A stretch of DNA of 64,000 bases from Methylophilaceae bacterium (GTDB lineage Bacteria > Pseudomonadota > Gammaproteobacteria > Burkholderiales > Methylophilaceae), in NCBI GenBank assembly GCA_905339275.1, contig CAJPFK010000017.1, positions 1 to 64,000 on the forward strand. Direction: 5' to 3'. The position numbers and the translations under genes were made by a program. The notes below the pieces were generated by a model. That model was not told where the DNA came from and searched no databases. It saw nothing but the letters and a program-made list of their open reading frames with translations. Numbering within the stretch: position 1 is the first letter of the stretch; each line of letters starts with the position of its first letter. Shown piece by piece: positions 18,821 to 27,197 of this stretch.

Positions 18821-20737
18821 TTAGGCCGCGCTACCTTTAGCTTCAACCTCGCCTGACAGTCGTTCAATCAACGCCTGTACCGGCATGGAACCTAGGTCTT
18901 CACCTTTTCGGGTACGCACGGCCACCTGCTTACTTTGCATTTCACGCTCACCCGCAACCAGCAGATAAGGCAGCTTCTGTAAGCTATGTTCCCGTATTTT
19001 ATAGGTTATTTTCTCATTTCTCAAGTCGGAATCCACACGGATGCCATTTTTCTTCAATTCGGCAACCACTTCCTTCACATAATCCGCCTGCGCGTCGGTG
19101 ATATTGAGCACCATCGCTTGCACAGGCGCAAGCCATAAAGGCATCGCGCCGGCGTAATGCTCGATCAGGATGCCGATAAAGCGCTCCATGGAGCCGACAA
19201 TCGCGCGGTGCAGCATGACCGGGTTCTTGCGGCTATTATCCTCAGCCACATATTCGGCCCCCAATCTTGCCGGCAAATTGAAATCCAGCTGTATGGTGCC
19301 AACCTGCCAGAGCCTGCCGAGGCTGTCCTTGAGCGTAAATTCAATCTTGGGACCGTAGAAAGCGCCTTCGCCGGGTTGCAAATCGTACTGCAGGTTATTC
19401 TGCTCCAATGCAGCAGCCAGCGCGGTTTCCGCCTGATCCCAGGTTTCGTCGGAACCCACGCGCTTTTCGGGACGGGTGGAGAGCTTGACCAGCACGTCGC
19501 TGAAACCGAAATCGCCATACACCTCGTAAAGCATGCCGATAAACGCGGCCACTTCCGGCTCGATTTGTGCCTCGGTACAGAAAATATGCGCATCATCCTG
19601 GGTGAAGCCTCGCACGCGCATCAGGCCGTGCAGGGCGCCGGACGGCTCGTTGCGATGGCAGGAGCCGAATTCGGCAAGCCGCAAGGGCAAATCGCGATAG
19701 CTGTGCAGGCCGCTGTTGAATATCTGGACATGGCCGGGGCAGTTCATCGGCTTCACCGCGTAATCGCGGTTCTCCGATGCCGTCGTGAACATGTTCTCGC
19801 GGTAATTCTCCCAATGTCCGGACTTTTCCCAGAGGGTACGGTCCATGATGGTCGGCGTACGCACTTCCTGGTAATCGTATTCGACGAACTTGGCGCGCAT
19901 GTACTGCTCGATTTCCTGCCAGAGCGACCAGCCGCGCGGATGCCAGAACACCATGCCGGGCGCTTCGTCCTGCATATGGAAGAAATCAAGCTGCTTGCCG
20001 AGCTTGCGGTGATCGCGTTTCTCGGCCTCTTCCAGCATGTGCAGGTAGGCGTCGAGATCTTCTTTCCTGGCCCAGGCCGTGCCGTATACACGCTGCAGCA
20101 TCTCGTTGTTCGAATCGCCACGCCAGTAGGCCCCTGCCAGCTTCATCAGCTTGAACGCCTTGAGCTTGCCGGTGGATGACACATGCGGGCCGCGGCAAAG
20201 ATCGGTGAAGTTGCCTTCGGTATACAGGGAGACTTCCTCATTCGCGGGAATGGAAGCAATAATTTCGGCCTTGTAATGCTCGCCGATGGACTTGAAATAG
20301 GCGACGGCCTCATCACGCGGCAACACCTTGCGGGTTACCTGTTCATCTTTTTTCGCCAGTTCAGCCATCTTTTTCTCGATGGCCTGCAGATCTTCCGGGG
20401 TAAATGGACGATGATAGGAAAAATCGTAGTAAAAACCGTTTTCGATGACGGGGCCGATGGTCACCTGCGCCTCGGGAAACAGTTCTTTCACGGCATAGGC
20501 CAGCAAGTGCGCGGTGGAGTGGCGGATAACTTCAAGCCCTTCCGGGCTTTTATCGGTAATGATCGCCAGATCGGCATCCGACGCTATCAGGAAGCTGGTA
20601 TCGACAATCTTGTCATTCACTTTACCGGCAAGCGCTGCCTTGGCCAGGCCCGCGCCAATGCTCATCGCCACATCGGCGACAGTGACCGGGTTATCAAAAC
20701 TGCGCTTGGACCCATCAGGTAGAGTGATAACGGGCAT
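18821..20737 (-). CDS. thrS: Threonyl-tRNA synthetase
   Basis: ThrS charges tRNA-Thr. The 638-residue enzyme has the full bacterial layout: the N-terminal TGS domain ([20 protein letters not shown]), the second additional editing domain ([20 protein letters not shown]), the class II catalytic core with zinc ligand Cys in [14 protein letters not shown], motif 2 ([20 protein letters not shown]) and motif 3 ([20 protein letters not shown]), and the C-terminal anticodon-binding domain ([20 protein letters not shown]). It is the first protein gene of the thrS-infC-rpmI-rplT-pheST block; tRNA-Val lies upstream on the same strand. Confidence 0.98.
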   Translation of the reverse strand: MPVITLPDGSKRSFDNPVTVADVAMSIGAGLAKAALAGKVNDKIVDTSFLIASDADLAIITDKSPEGLEVIRHSTAHLLAYAVKELFPEAQVTIGPVIENGFYYDFSYHRPFTPEDLQAIEKKMAELAKKDEQVTRKVLPRDEAVAYFKSIGEHYKAEIIASIPANEEVSLYTEGNFTDLCRGPHVSSTGKLKAFKLMKLAGAYWRGDSNNEMLQRVYGTAWARKEDLDAYLHMLEEAEKRDHRKLGKQLDFFHMQDEAPGMVFWHPRGWSLWQEIEQYMRAKFVEYDYQEVRTPTIMDRTLWEKSGHWENYRENMFTTASENRDYAVKPMNCPGHVQIFNSGLHSYRDLPLRLAEFGSCHRNEPSGALHGLMRVRGFTQDDAHIFCTEAQIEPEVAAFIGMLYEVYGDFGFSDVLVKLSTRPEKRVGSDETWDQAETALAAALEQNNLQYDLQPGEGAFYGPKIEFTLKDSLGRLWQVGTIQLDFNLPARLGAEYVAEDNSRKNPVMLHRAIVGSMERFIGILIEHYAGAMPLWLAPVQAMVLNITDAQADYVKEVVAELKKNGIRVDSDLRNEKITYKIREHSLQKLPYLLVAGEREMQSKQVAVRTRKGEDLGSMPVQALIERLSGEVEAKGSAA

Positions 20738-20772
20738 GCTGTCCTATCTCATCGTTAAGACCCTGAAACGAC

Positions 20773-20793
20773 AAAAGCCGATTAACGGCTTTT
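20773..20793 (-). terminator. Hairpin between tRNA-Val and thrS
   Basis: A perfect 8-bp stem AAAAGCCG/CGGCTTTT (20773-20780 with 20786-20793, loop of 5) lies between tRNA-Val and thrS. The T tract on either side is short (part of the stem), so termination may be partial. It could separate the tRNA transcript from thrS or act as a leader hairpin of thrS. Confidence 0.6.
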
Positions 20794-20830
20794 GGTTGTT
20801 TCTGAGCTGAATACTGCTCGGATCTGAATT

Positions 20831-20907
20831 TGGTAGGCGCGATTGGACTCGAACCAACGACCCCCACCATGTCAAGGTGGTGCTCTAACCAGCTGAGCTA
20901 CGCGCCT
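20831..20907 (-). tRNA. tRNA-Val (anticodon GAC)
   Basis: The 77-nt minus-strand sequence folds as a cloverleaf. The acceptor stem is AGGCGCG/CGCGCCT, the D arm TAGCTCAGCTGGTTAGAGC, the anticodon stem CCACC/GGTGG with loop TTGACAT and anticodon GAC, and the T arm has GTTCGAGTC. The CCA end is encoded. It reads valine codons GTC and GTT. A good promoter lies 28 bases upstream and a hairpin follows before thrS. Confidence 0.96.
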
Positions 20908-20935
20908 GCTTTTTTCATAAAGCAAAGAGGTGCGA

Positions 20936-20964
20936 ATTCTAGCGCATTGCCGTCATCGACGCAA
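20936..20964 (-). promoter_or_regulatory. Promoter of tRNA-Val
   Basis: On the minus strand TTGCGT (20959-20964) and TAGAAT (20936-20941) are separated by 17 bases. The -10 is about 29 bases before the mature tRNA 5' end. It may also feed thrS and the downstream translation genes. Confidence 0.55.
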
Positions 20965-20989
20965 ACAAAACTCTGGTTGCCCAAGGCAG

Positions 20990-20995
20990 TATAAT
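20990..20995 (+). promoter_or_regulatory. -10 element, possible leaderless start
   Basis: A perfect TATAAT lies only 11 bases before the ATG of the oxygenase gene at 21007, and no Shine-Dalgarno sequence stands before that ATG. If used, the mRNA would start a few bases before, or at, the start codon. The -35 region is poor (AAAACT), so the site is tentative. Confidence 0.35.
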
Positions 20996-21006
20996 CTCGC
21001 TCAATC

Positions 21007-21645
21007 ATGCCAATCACAGACGCCCCCTTCAAAATTACGGAAAACCTGCTTGAGGAAATTGCCCGGCATGGTTACGTGATCATCGACAATTTTCTTCCGG
21101 ATTCCGCCATCCGGGCATTAAACCGGCAGGCGAGGACATTAAAGACCGCCGGCAGCCTGAAACAGGCAGCTATCGGCAAGGCTGCGGCACAGCAGCAGGA
21201 CAGCAAGGTACGAGGCGATTCCATCTTCTGGCTTGACGAAGCAGGCCCAAGCCCAGAGCTGGCGCTGTACCTGTCCCGGATGCAGTCACTACAGGAAAGC
21301 CTGAATCGCTATTTCTTTCTCGGGCTGTTCGAGTTTGAAACCCATTTTGCCGTTTATCCGCCGGGTGCCGTTTATCGCAAGCATCTGGATCAATTCAGGG
21401 ATCAGCAGGAACGCCAGGTCAGCGCGATTCTTTACCTCAATACCGACTGGCAGCCGGATGATGGCGGTGAACTGAGGTTCTATCTCAACGGAACTTCGGA
21501 TCAATCGTTCATCGACATTGCGCCTGTCGCCGGCAAACTGGTCCTGTTTTTATCGGGGGAGTTTCCCCATGAAGTCCTCCCGGCCAGGCGCCAGCGCATC
21601 AGCCTGACCGGCTGGTTCAGGACGCGCGCGCAGGATATCCGATGA
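21007..21645 (+). CDS. 2OG-Fe(II) oxygenase, P4Hc/PKHD type
   Basis: The product (212 residues) should be a 2-oxoglutarate and iron dependent hydroxylase. The iron ligands are visible: His126-x-Asp128 in VYRKHLDQF and His188 in GEFPHEVLPARRQR, with Arg197 nine residues later as the likely 2OG-binding residue. GGELRFYL and the final strand ISLTGWFRTR complete the double-stranded beta-helix. The substrate is unknown; relatives hydroxylate prolyl residues, other amino acids or small molecules. Its stop overlaps the start of the following decarboxylase gene (ATGA), so the two are translated together. No ribosome site is seen before the ATG. Confidence 0.88.
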   Translation: MPITDAPFKITENLLEEIARHGYVIIDNFLPDSAIRALNRQARTLKTAGSLKQAAIGKAAAQQQDSKVRGDSIFWLDEAGPSPELALYLSRMQSLQESLNRYFFLGLFEFETHFAVYPPGAVYRKHLDQFRDQQERQVSAILYLNTDWQPDDGGELRFYLNGTSDQSFIDIAPVAGKLVLFLSGEFPHEVLPARRQRISLTGWFRTRAQDIR

Positions 21646-23099
21646 ACGACCGAGAGAAACTCCTCAATGCCATGTTCGATGTCCAGGCATTCCGCTCGAC
21701 CGGCCATGAACTGATCGACCTGCTGGCGGAAGAACTGCATCGCAACCTGGCAGAGCAGCAACCCGTACTGCAATGGCGCAACCCCGCCATTGAAGACCGG
21801 CGATGGCAGAACCCGCTGCCGCAGCAATCCACGCTGGATCTGCCGGGCCTGCTGGACAGACTGCGGCAGGATATCCTGCCGGGCAATCTGGGCATACACC
21901 ACCCGCACAACCTGGGGCACCAGGTAGCGACGCCCTTGCCTGTCGCAGCGCTGTGCGATCTGGTTGCGGCACTGACCAATCAGGCCATGGCCGTTTATGA
22001 AACCGGCCCCAGCGCCACCATGCTGGAACGGCAGGTTATACGTTGGCTGAGTGCCCTGATCGGCTGGCAAACCCGGGAGGTCAACGGCGTGCTGACATCG
22101 GGCGGTGCACAGGCAAACCTGACCGCTCTGCTGGCGGCACGCCAGCATGCGACTGCATCGAATATCTGGAAGCATGGCGTTTCAACGCAGCGCCCTTTGC
22201 GCATCCTGGCTTCGGAATACAGCCATTATTCGGTATCGCGGGCAGCGGGCATCATGGGGCTGGGTACCGATGCGGTGATCAGGATAGGCACTGACGAAGC
22301 CGGCCGCATGCTGATGAGCGAGATCGCGAGCGCTCACCAACGATGCCTGGAGAACCAGGAAATCGTCATGGCAGTGGCAGCCAATGCTGCATGCACCCCC
22401 ACAGGCAGCATAGATCCCTTGCAGGCCATCGGCGAATACTGCCAGGCGCATCAACTCTGGTTTCATGTCGATGGCGCCCACGGTGCTTCTGCCCTGCTCT
22501 CGAAACAGCATCGCGGCATGCTGCAGGGCATAGCAATGGCCGATTCGCTGGTGTGGGACGGGCATAAACTGCTGTACATGCCGGCGACCGTTTCCGCCGT
22601 TCTCTTCAGGAATGCGGAACACAGCTACCTGGCCTTTGCGCAGGATGCCTCATACCTGTTTCAGGGCAACGACCACGACATCGAAACCTATAACGTCAGC
22701 TATCGCTCGCTGGAGTGCACAAAACGCATGATGGCGCTGAAATTATGGGCAGCCTTTTCGCTTTACGGTGTTGAAGGGCTGGCTGCACTGGTAGATGAGG
22801 CGTTTGGCAAGGCTCGCCTGTTTGCGGAAAAACTGCGTACGCGTCCCGACTTTGAACTGCTGATGATGCCGCAAACCAACATCGTCTGTTTCCGTCATCT
22901 GGCAAACGGGCTATCGGGCGATCAACTCAATCGGCATCAGGCCAGGTTGAGAACAAGCCTTGTCGAGAGCGGCGAGTTCCACCTGACCCAGGTCGAACTG
23001 CATGGAAAATGCTGGTTACGCACGACACTGATGAACCCGTTTACGCAGGAACAGCATCTGGACAACCTGCTGGATGCGATCGACCGGCATTCACATTGA
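21642..23099 (+). CDS. PLP-dependent decarboxylase (group II)
   Basis: This is a fold-type I, group II amino-acid decarboxylase of 485 residues, the group that includes aromatic amino-acid, diaminobutyrate and glutamate decarboxylases. Key residues are visible: TSGGAQANLTALLAAR near 152-167 (phosphate binding), Asp277 and His280 in HVDGAHGASAL, and the Schiff-base Lys309 in DSLVWDGHKLLYMPA. The His-Lys pair fits the family. The substrate cannot be told from motifs. It starts within the stop codon of the oxygenase gene and its 3' end overlaps the convergent epimerase gene by 9 bases. Confidence 0.92.
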   Translation: MNDREKLLNAMFDVQAFRSTGHELIDLLAEELHRNLAEQQPVLQWRNPAIEDRRWQNPLPQQSTLDLPGLLDRLRQDILPGNLGIHHPHNLGHQVATPLPVAALCDLVAALTNQAMAVYETGPSATMLERQVIRWLSALIGWQTREVNGVLTSGGAQANLTALLAARQHATASNIWKHGVSTQRPLRILASEYSHYSVSRAAGIMGLGTDAVIRIGTDEAGRMLMSEIASAHQRCLENQEIVMAVAANAACTPTGSIDPLQAIGEYCQAHQLWFHVDGAHGASALLSKQHRGMLQGIAMADSLVWDGHKLLYMPATVSAVLFRNAEHSYLAFAQDASYLFQGNDHDIETYNVSYRSLECTKRMMALKLWAAFSLYGVEGLAALVDEAFGKARLFAEKLRTRPDFELLMMPQTNIVCFRHLANGLSGDQLNRHQARLRTSLVESGEFHLTQVELHGKCWLRTTLMNPFTQEQHLDNLLDAIDRHSH

Positions 23100-23930
23100 T
23101 TCGATCAGCCTGACGTACCCCGCCTGATAGTCCGGATATGCCAGGGAAAAGCCGGTAGCCAGCATACGGCTGTTGCTCAAACGCTTGCCCCCCTTGACAT
23201 CAGGAATACCGATACCTGCGGTAATGCCCTGCTTTTCCGCCAGCCACATCAGCACCTCGTATTGAGGCACGGGCCTGCTGTCCGTCACCAGGTAAAGGGA
23301 TTCGACGCTCTCGTTTCTGCTGCGTTGTACAATCAACTGCGCGATAAATGCGGCTGCGTCATCCCGGTGGATGCGACTCGTCCAGGTATTTTGCACGGGC
23401 CAGTCCCGAGGTCGGCGCGCCAGCCCGATCAAGCGCGTCCTGCCCGGCCCATAAATGCCGGATAGCCTGAGTATCGTGTATGGAATGCCGGTGTCGGAAA
23501 GCAGGCCTTCTGCTTCCAGCAACCGCGCCCCGCCAAAATCTGCAGGTTGCGCCGGCGACCGCTCGTCCAGCCATTCATCTGTCTGCTGGCCAAAAACACG
23601 TGTGCTGGAAACAAGGAACACATGGCGCACACTGTTTGACGGCTTGAGTTTTTCAAGGACGTTGACCAGCCCGTTGGCGTAGTGCGCCTGATAGCTCCCG
23701 TCGGTCTGGGCATCGGCGGCAACGCAATAGAGCAATATCTGCGGCTGCAATGACGACAATACTTCCAGGTCGTCCGGGTTGGTCACGTCAGCCCGGATCA
23801 GATGCACACCGTCGGGAACCACGGCGCTGCGGTATCTCAGGCCGCAGACATCGAAATCCTGTTGTATGAGTATGCGCGCAACCGCGCTGCCGAGATCGCC
23901 GCAACCAGCGATCAGGACTAGGCAGGCCAT
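23091..23930 (-). CDS. NAD(P)-dependent epimerase/reductase-like (YeeZ type)
   Basis: The 279-residue protein belongs to the extended short-chain dehydrogenase superfamily. The dinucleotide motif is at the N-terminus: LIAGCGDLGSAVA, with Gly9, Gly11 and Gly14. DVTNPDDLE follows at the position of the second conserved acidic patch, then VFLVSSTRVFGQQTDEWLDE and YTILRLSGIYGPGRTRLI. The usual catalytic Tyr-x3-Lys is not clear, as in many YeeZ-like members. Its start overlaps the NUDIX gene stop by 13 bases, so it ends an operon with the NUDIX and TPR genes. The substrate is unknown. Confidence 0.85.
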   Translation of the reverse strand: MACLVLIAGCGDLGSAVARILIQQDFDVCGLRYRSAVVPDGVHLIRADVTNPDDLEVLSSLQPQILLYCVAADAQTDGSYQAHYANGLVNVLEKLKPSNSVRHVFLVSSTRVFGQQTDEWLDERSPAQPADFGGARLLEAEGLLSDTGIPYTILRLSGIYGPGRTRLIGLARRPRDWPVQNTWTSRIHRDDAAAFIAQLIVQRSRNESVESLYLVTDSRPVPQYEVLMWLAEKQGITAGIGIPDVKGGKRLSNSRMLATGFSLAYPDYQAGYVRLIESM

Positions 23931-24475
23931 AGCCCCTGTAGATATTTTTCCAGCCAGAACAAGGCGATGATGGTCTTGCCATCCGTGATTTCGCCGCGCT
24001 GAACCATGCTCAAGCAGTCGTCAAGACCGGCCTCGAAAACCTGCAGCGCCTCATCCGCATCACGTTGATGCTGCCCCGACTGCAAGCCGCGCGCCAGATA
24101 AATATGAATGACTTCATCGGAATAACCGATGCAAGGATGCTGCGCAGCGAGGTATATCCATTCATCCGCGCGATAACCCGTCTCTTCAAGCAGTTCACGT
24201 TGCCCGGTGATTAACGGGTCTTCATCCGGGTCGATCTTGCCCGCAGGCAACTCGATGAAAACCTGCCTGAGGGGATAGCGGAATTGCCGTTCAAGTACGA
24301 GCTTTCCATCATCCAGCATGGGGATCACAAGAACCGCACCGGGGTGCATGATGTACTCCCGCTCGCCTTCGTTGCCGCTCGGCAGCCTGACCCGGTCGCG
24401 CCGGACGCGCATGAACCTGGTGTTTTCAATTTCCTGCGAATCAATACAGGACTCGATCAGGTCCGGATACTTCAT
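23918..24475 (-). CDS. NUDIX hydrolase, ADP-ribose pyrophosphatase type
   Basis: The 185-residue protein should hydrolyse a nucleoside diphosphate linked to another group, most likely ADP-ribose to AMP and ribose 5-phosphate. The Nudix box is complete at residues 79-101: Gly79, Glu85, Arg93-Glu94, Glu97-Glu98 and Gly100. The preceding LERQFRYPLRQVFIELPAGK is the typical ADP-ribose pyrophosphatase stretch. The C-terminal region ends in KTIIALFWLEKYL, also seen in NudF-like proteins. It overlaps the upstream lipoprotein gene by 4 bases (ATGA) and the downstream epimerase gene by 13. Confidence 0.92.
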   Translation of the reverse strand: MKYPDLIESCIDSQEIENTRFMRVRRDRVRLPSGNEGEREYIMHPGAVLVIPMLDDGKLVLERQFRYPLRQVFIELPAGKIDPDEDPLITGQRELLEETGYRADEWIYLAAQHPCIGYSDEVIHIYLARGLQSGQHQRDADEALQVFEAGLDDCLSMVQRGEITDGKTIIALFWLEKYLQGLWPA

Positions 24476-25395
24476 TGCTTGACGAACTGTTCGCCTTCAA
24501 TCAACCAGAGGCCGTTGACCTTCTGCAATTGAAGGGTTTTCAATCCTGCATCCTTGTGTCCGGAAGACTGATACTGCTGGATAAAACTTACTTCCACACG
24601 GTCGTTTTCAAGCCGGGTGATATTAATCTCCGACAAGGCGATTGCGATATTTCTACTTTGGGAAATTCTGGATTTCCGCTGGCTGCGCCAGGCTTCGGGA
24701 GAACCGAGTCCTCCGGCATAAGTTTCTGCATAGCAGGAAAAATACTCCTGTATACGTTTGTTCTGCCAGGCGTCAACCCAACGTTGCAGTTGAATCCCGA
24801 TCTCTGTTTGCTCATTTGCTGGAGCAACGAGGCCGGCATCCGATGCCGGCGGATTGGATTCTCCGTTCGAATCGCCAGCCGTTGCAGGCTCTGCCGTCAT
24901 GTTGAGGTCGGGTACCCGGTCAACCTCAACGGTTCCTGCTGGCTCGGTGATTTTTTCAACAGGGCTGGCCGCATCGGCTGCCGTTTGCGATATTACGCCT
25001 TCCGGTTGCACCGGCTCAGCGCTGCGGAATCCGAGCTTCGCCTGATTGACCCTGGCAGTGCGGATAATCTCGGCATTTTTGCCACCCGGAGCCGGGTCGG
25101 AATCAATAATCTGCTGATAGGTGTTGTGGGCAAGCGCCAGTTTGCCGCTATGCTGATAGGCCTGTCCTTGTTTGAGTCTGACGCCAAGATTGTTTGGATG
25201 AATCCGGGCTGCCTGTTCCAGCTTGTTAATGGCCTTGTCCCAGTTTGCATCATGTATGGCGGCATCGGCATCGACCATCAGTGCGTTGAACTCTGCATCG
25301 GGAAGCAGCTTGGGACTGATACTGCAGCCGGTGTTAAAGGCTGCGGAAAGCGAGGCTATCAATACGTATTTGATCAGTGTGTATTTTCTGTTCAT
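24472..25395 (-). CDS. TPR-containing lipoprotein with Cds6-like domain
   Basis: The 307-residue protein is probably an outer-membrane-anchored periplasmic lipoprotein: a signal peptide with lipobox Asn-Thr-Gly-Cys and lipidated Cys24. Residues about 35-105 form TPR-like helices (WDKAINKLEQAARIHPNNLG, LKQGQAYQHSGKLALAHNTY). A Pro/Glu/Thr-rich linker follows. The last 110 residues (RWVDAWQNKRIQEYFSCYAE, then ETYAGG) look like the Cds6-type, NTF2-like domain found with L,D-transpeptidases. A role in envelope assembly is a guess. It precedes the NUDIX gene with a 4-base overlap. Confidence 0.8.
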   Translation of the reverse strand: MNRKYTLIKYVLIASLSAAFNTGCSISPKLLPDAEFNALMVDADAAIHDANWDKAINKLEQAARIHPNNLGVRLKQGQAYQHSGKLALAHNTYQQIIDSDPAPGGKNAEIIRTARVNQAKLGFRSAEPVQPEGVISQTAADAASPVEKITEPAGTVEVDRVPDLNMTAEPATAGDSNGESNPPASDAGLVAPANEQTEIGIQLQRWVDAWQNKRIQEYFSCYAETYAGGLGSPEAWRSQRKSRISQSRNIAIALSEINITRLENDRVEVSFIQQYQSSGHKDAGLKTLQLQKVNGLWLIEGEQFVKQ

Positions 25396-25441
25396 GTCAG
25401 CGCTTACTCACATCAAAATGGTTGACGGCCTTATTGTCTGT

Positions 25442-25735
25442 TTAAGACCGCTGCCAGAAATAGCGATAAACAAACCCGGGGAAAGCGAAAACCAGGAACA
25501 GGCTGGCAGTCACTGCGTAGAACTCCCAGTTTTGCCCGGCTACCTGCCCCATGGTCGCCTGTTCGGTGTAGAACGCGACAGCGCTGATCACAAAATACAG
25601 CACCACGAGCTCCAGCAGGCACCAGGCGATGGATTTCGGCCGATGTTTGAGTGGAATCACATAGAACAGTCGATTGGAGAACCACGGCAGATTCGCAGCA
25701 AGCAAGGCAAGCAGCAAGAGAATCAGGTTGGTCAT
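25442..25735 (-). CDS. DUF2818 membrane protein downstream of nuoN
   Basis: The 97-residue protein has three predicted membrane segments: an N-terminal one (MTNLILLLLALLAANLPW), a middle one (WCLLELVVLYFVISAVAF) and a C-terminal one (FYAVTASLFLVFAFPGFVYR). It matches the DUF2818 family, which I know as a gene that follows nuoN in betaproteobacteria. Its ATG overlaps the nuoN stop (TGATG), so it is translationally coupled to complex I. A role as an accessory or assembly factor of complex I is inferred from this position only. Confidence 0.85.
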   Translation of the reverse strand: MTNLILLLLALLAANLPWFSNRLFYVIPLKHRPKSIAWCLLELVVLYFVISAVAFYTEQATMGQVAGQNWEFYAVTASLFLVFAFPGFVYRYFWQRS

Positions 25736-27183
25736 CAGCTGATACTGTTGAATATGGCGTAGGCAGATATACCCATCAGCACTTGCGGCATCAGCCCCAG
25801 CGCCAGCAGGCCAAGCGAGTTGATGCTCAGCATCACGCGCATCCCGGTTGGCGCATCGATCGGATGGGTGTCTACCGGCTCATCAAAATACATCAGCTTA
25901 ACCACGCGCAGGTAGTAGAAAGCCCCGACGGCCGCCATCAGCACGGCAAACACCACCAGGCCGACAAAACCGGCTTCGAGCGCAGCCTGCAGTACCGTGA
26001 ATTTGGCGTAGAATCCCAGGGTCGGCGGCACGCCGGCCATCGAGAACATCACGATCAGCATCAAAAAGGCATTCCATGGGCTGCGCTGGTTGAGGCCCTT
26101 CAGGTCATCCAGGTTTTCGGCTTCGAAACCCTGTCGCGAGAGCAGCAATATCATGCCGAAGCCGGCCAGTGTCATCAGCACATAGGCGGAAACATAGAAC
26201 ATCGAGGAAGCAAACCCGTTCAGGCTCGCGCTCATGATGCCGAACAGCAGGAAACCGATATGCGAGATGGTGGAATAAGCCAGCATGCGCTTGAGATTGG
26301 TCTGCGCAATCGCAGTAACATTACCGATGATGATGGACAACACCGCCATGATCACCAGCATGCCCTGCCAATCGGCAGCCAGCACATAAAGACCCTGTAT
26401 CAGCAGACGGATCACCATGGCAAACGCGGCCAGCTTCGGCACGGAACCGATCAGCATGGTCATGGCGGTAGGTGCGCCGTGATACACATCCGGCACCCAC
26501 ATCTGGAAAGGTACTGCACCCAGCTTGAAAGCCAGTCCGGAAATGATGAACACCAGGCCAAGAATCAGCATGGAATAAGTAGGCGCACCTTGCGACAACG
26601 CATCGCCGACCTCCGTGATGTTGAGGCTGCCGGTTGCGCCATACATCATCGACATACCGTAAAGCAGCATACCGGAAGCCAGTGCTCCCAGTACGAAATA
26701 CTTCATCGCGGCTTCTGTCGCACGCGAATTATCGCGGTCAAGCGCAACCAGCGAGTAAAGGCAGAGCGACAGCAGTTCCAGGCCCATATATAGCGTGAGG
26801 AAATTCTGGCCGGATACCATGATCATCATGCCGACCATGGAAAACAGCACCAGTGCGTAATATTCCCCGCGGAACATGCCGCGCAGCGTCAGATAATGCC
26901 GGGTATAGACAAACATGATGGCAGTGCCGATATAGATCATCAGCTTGAGCACATCAGACATGGGGTCATCGACAAACATGCCGCTAAAGGCATAGGTCAC
27001 TGCCGGCGTATGCGTCAGCACGGTAATGACAGCCGCTCCAATCAGCGTGATCTGGGCAAGGATATAAATCAGCGCACGATTGGCGGGCTTGAGGAAAAGG
27101 TCCAGCAGCAGGATGAACATCGCCATGCCGAGCACGAACATCTCGGGTAATGCAGAGATCAAGTCAGGAAGAATATCGCTCAT
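25735..27183 (-). CDS. nuoN: NADH-quinone oxidoreductase subunit N
   Basis: NuoN is one of the three antiporter-like membrane subunits of complex I that drive proton pumping. The product (482 residues from the ATG at 27183; an in-frame TTG at 27195 is less likely) has about 14 membrane segments. Conserved stretches are MGLELLSLCLYSLVALDRDN (with the key Glu), KYFVLGALASGMLLYGMSM, FKLGAVPFQMWVPDVYHGAP (with the conserved Lys) and KRMLAYSTISHIGFLLFGIM. It is the last nuo gene, 14 bases after nuoM. Confidence 0.98.
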   Translation of the reverse strand: MSDILPDLISALPEMFVLGMAMFILLLDLFLKPANRALIYILAQITLIGAAVITVLTHTPAVTYAFSGMFVDDPMSDVLKLMIYIGTAIMFVYTRHYLTLRGMFRGEYYALVLFSMVGMMIMVSGQNFLTLYMGLELLSLCLYSLVALDRDNSRATEAAMKYFVLGALASGMLLYGMSMMYGATGSLNITEVGDALSQGAPTYSMLILGLVFIISGLAFKLGAVPFQMWVPDVYHGAPTAMTMLIGSVPKLAAFAMVIRLLIQGLYVLAADWQGMLVIMAVLSIIIGNVTAIAQTNLKRMLAYSTISHIGFLLFGIMSASLNGFASSMFYVSAYVLMTLAGFGMILLLSRQGFEAENLDDLKGLNQRSPWNAFLMLIVMFSMAGVPPTLGFYAKFTVLQAALEAGFVGLVVFAVLMAAVGAFYYLRVVKLMYFDEPVDTHPIDAPTGMRVMLSINSLGLLALGLMPQVLMGISAYAIFNSIS

Positions 27184-27197
27184 GGGTGCTCTCAATC

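Noticed and set aside
19157..20179. 340-codon open frame on the plus strand opposite thrS
   Set aside because: Antisense shadow; thrS has all class II motifs in the opposite frame.
25651..26793. 380-codon open frame on the plus strand opposite nuoN
   Set aside because: Gln/His/Arg-rich antisense frame of a membrane-protein gene; no domain.
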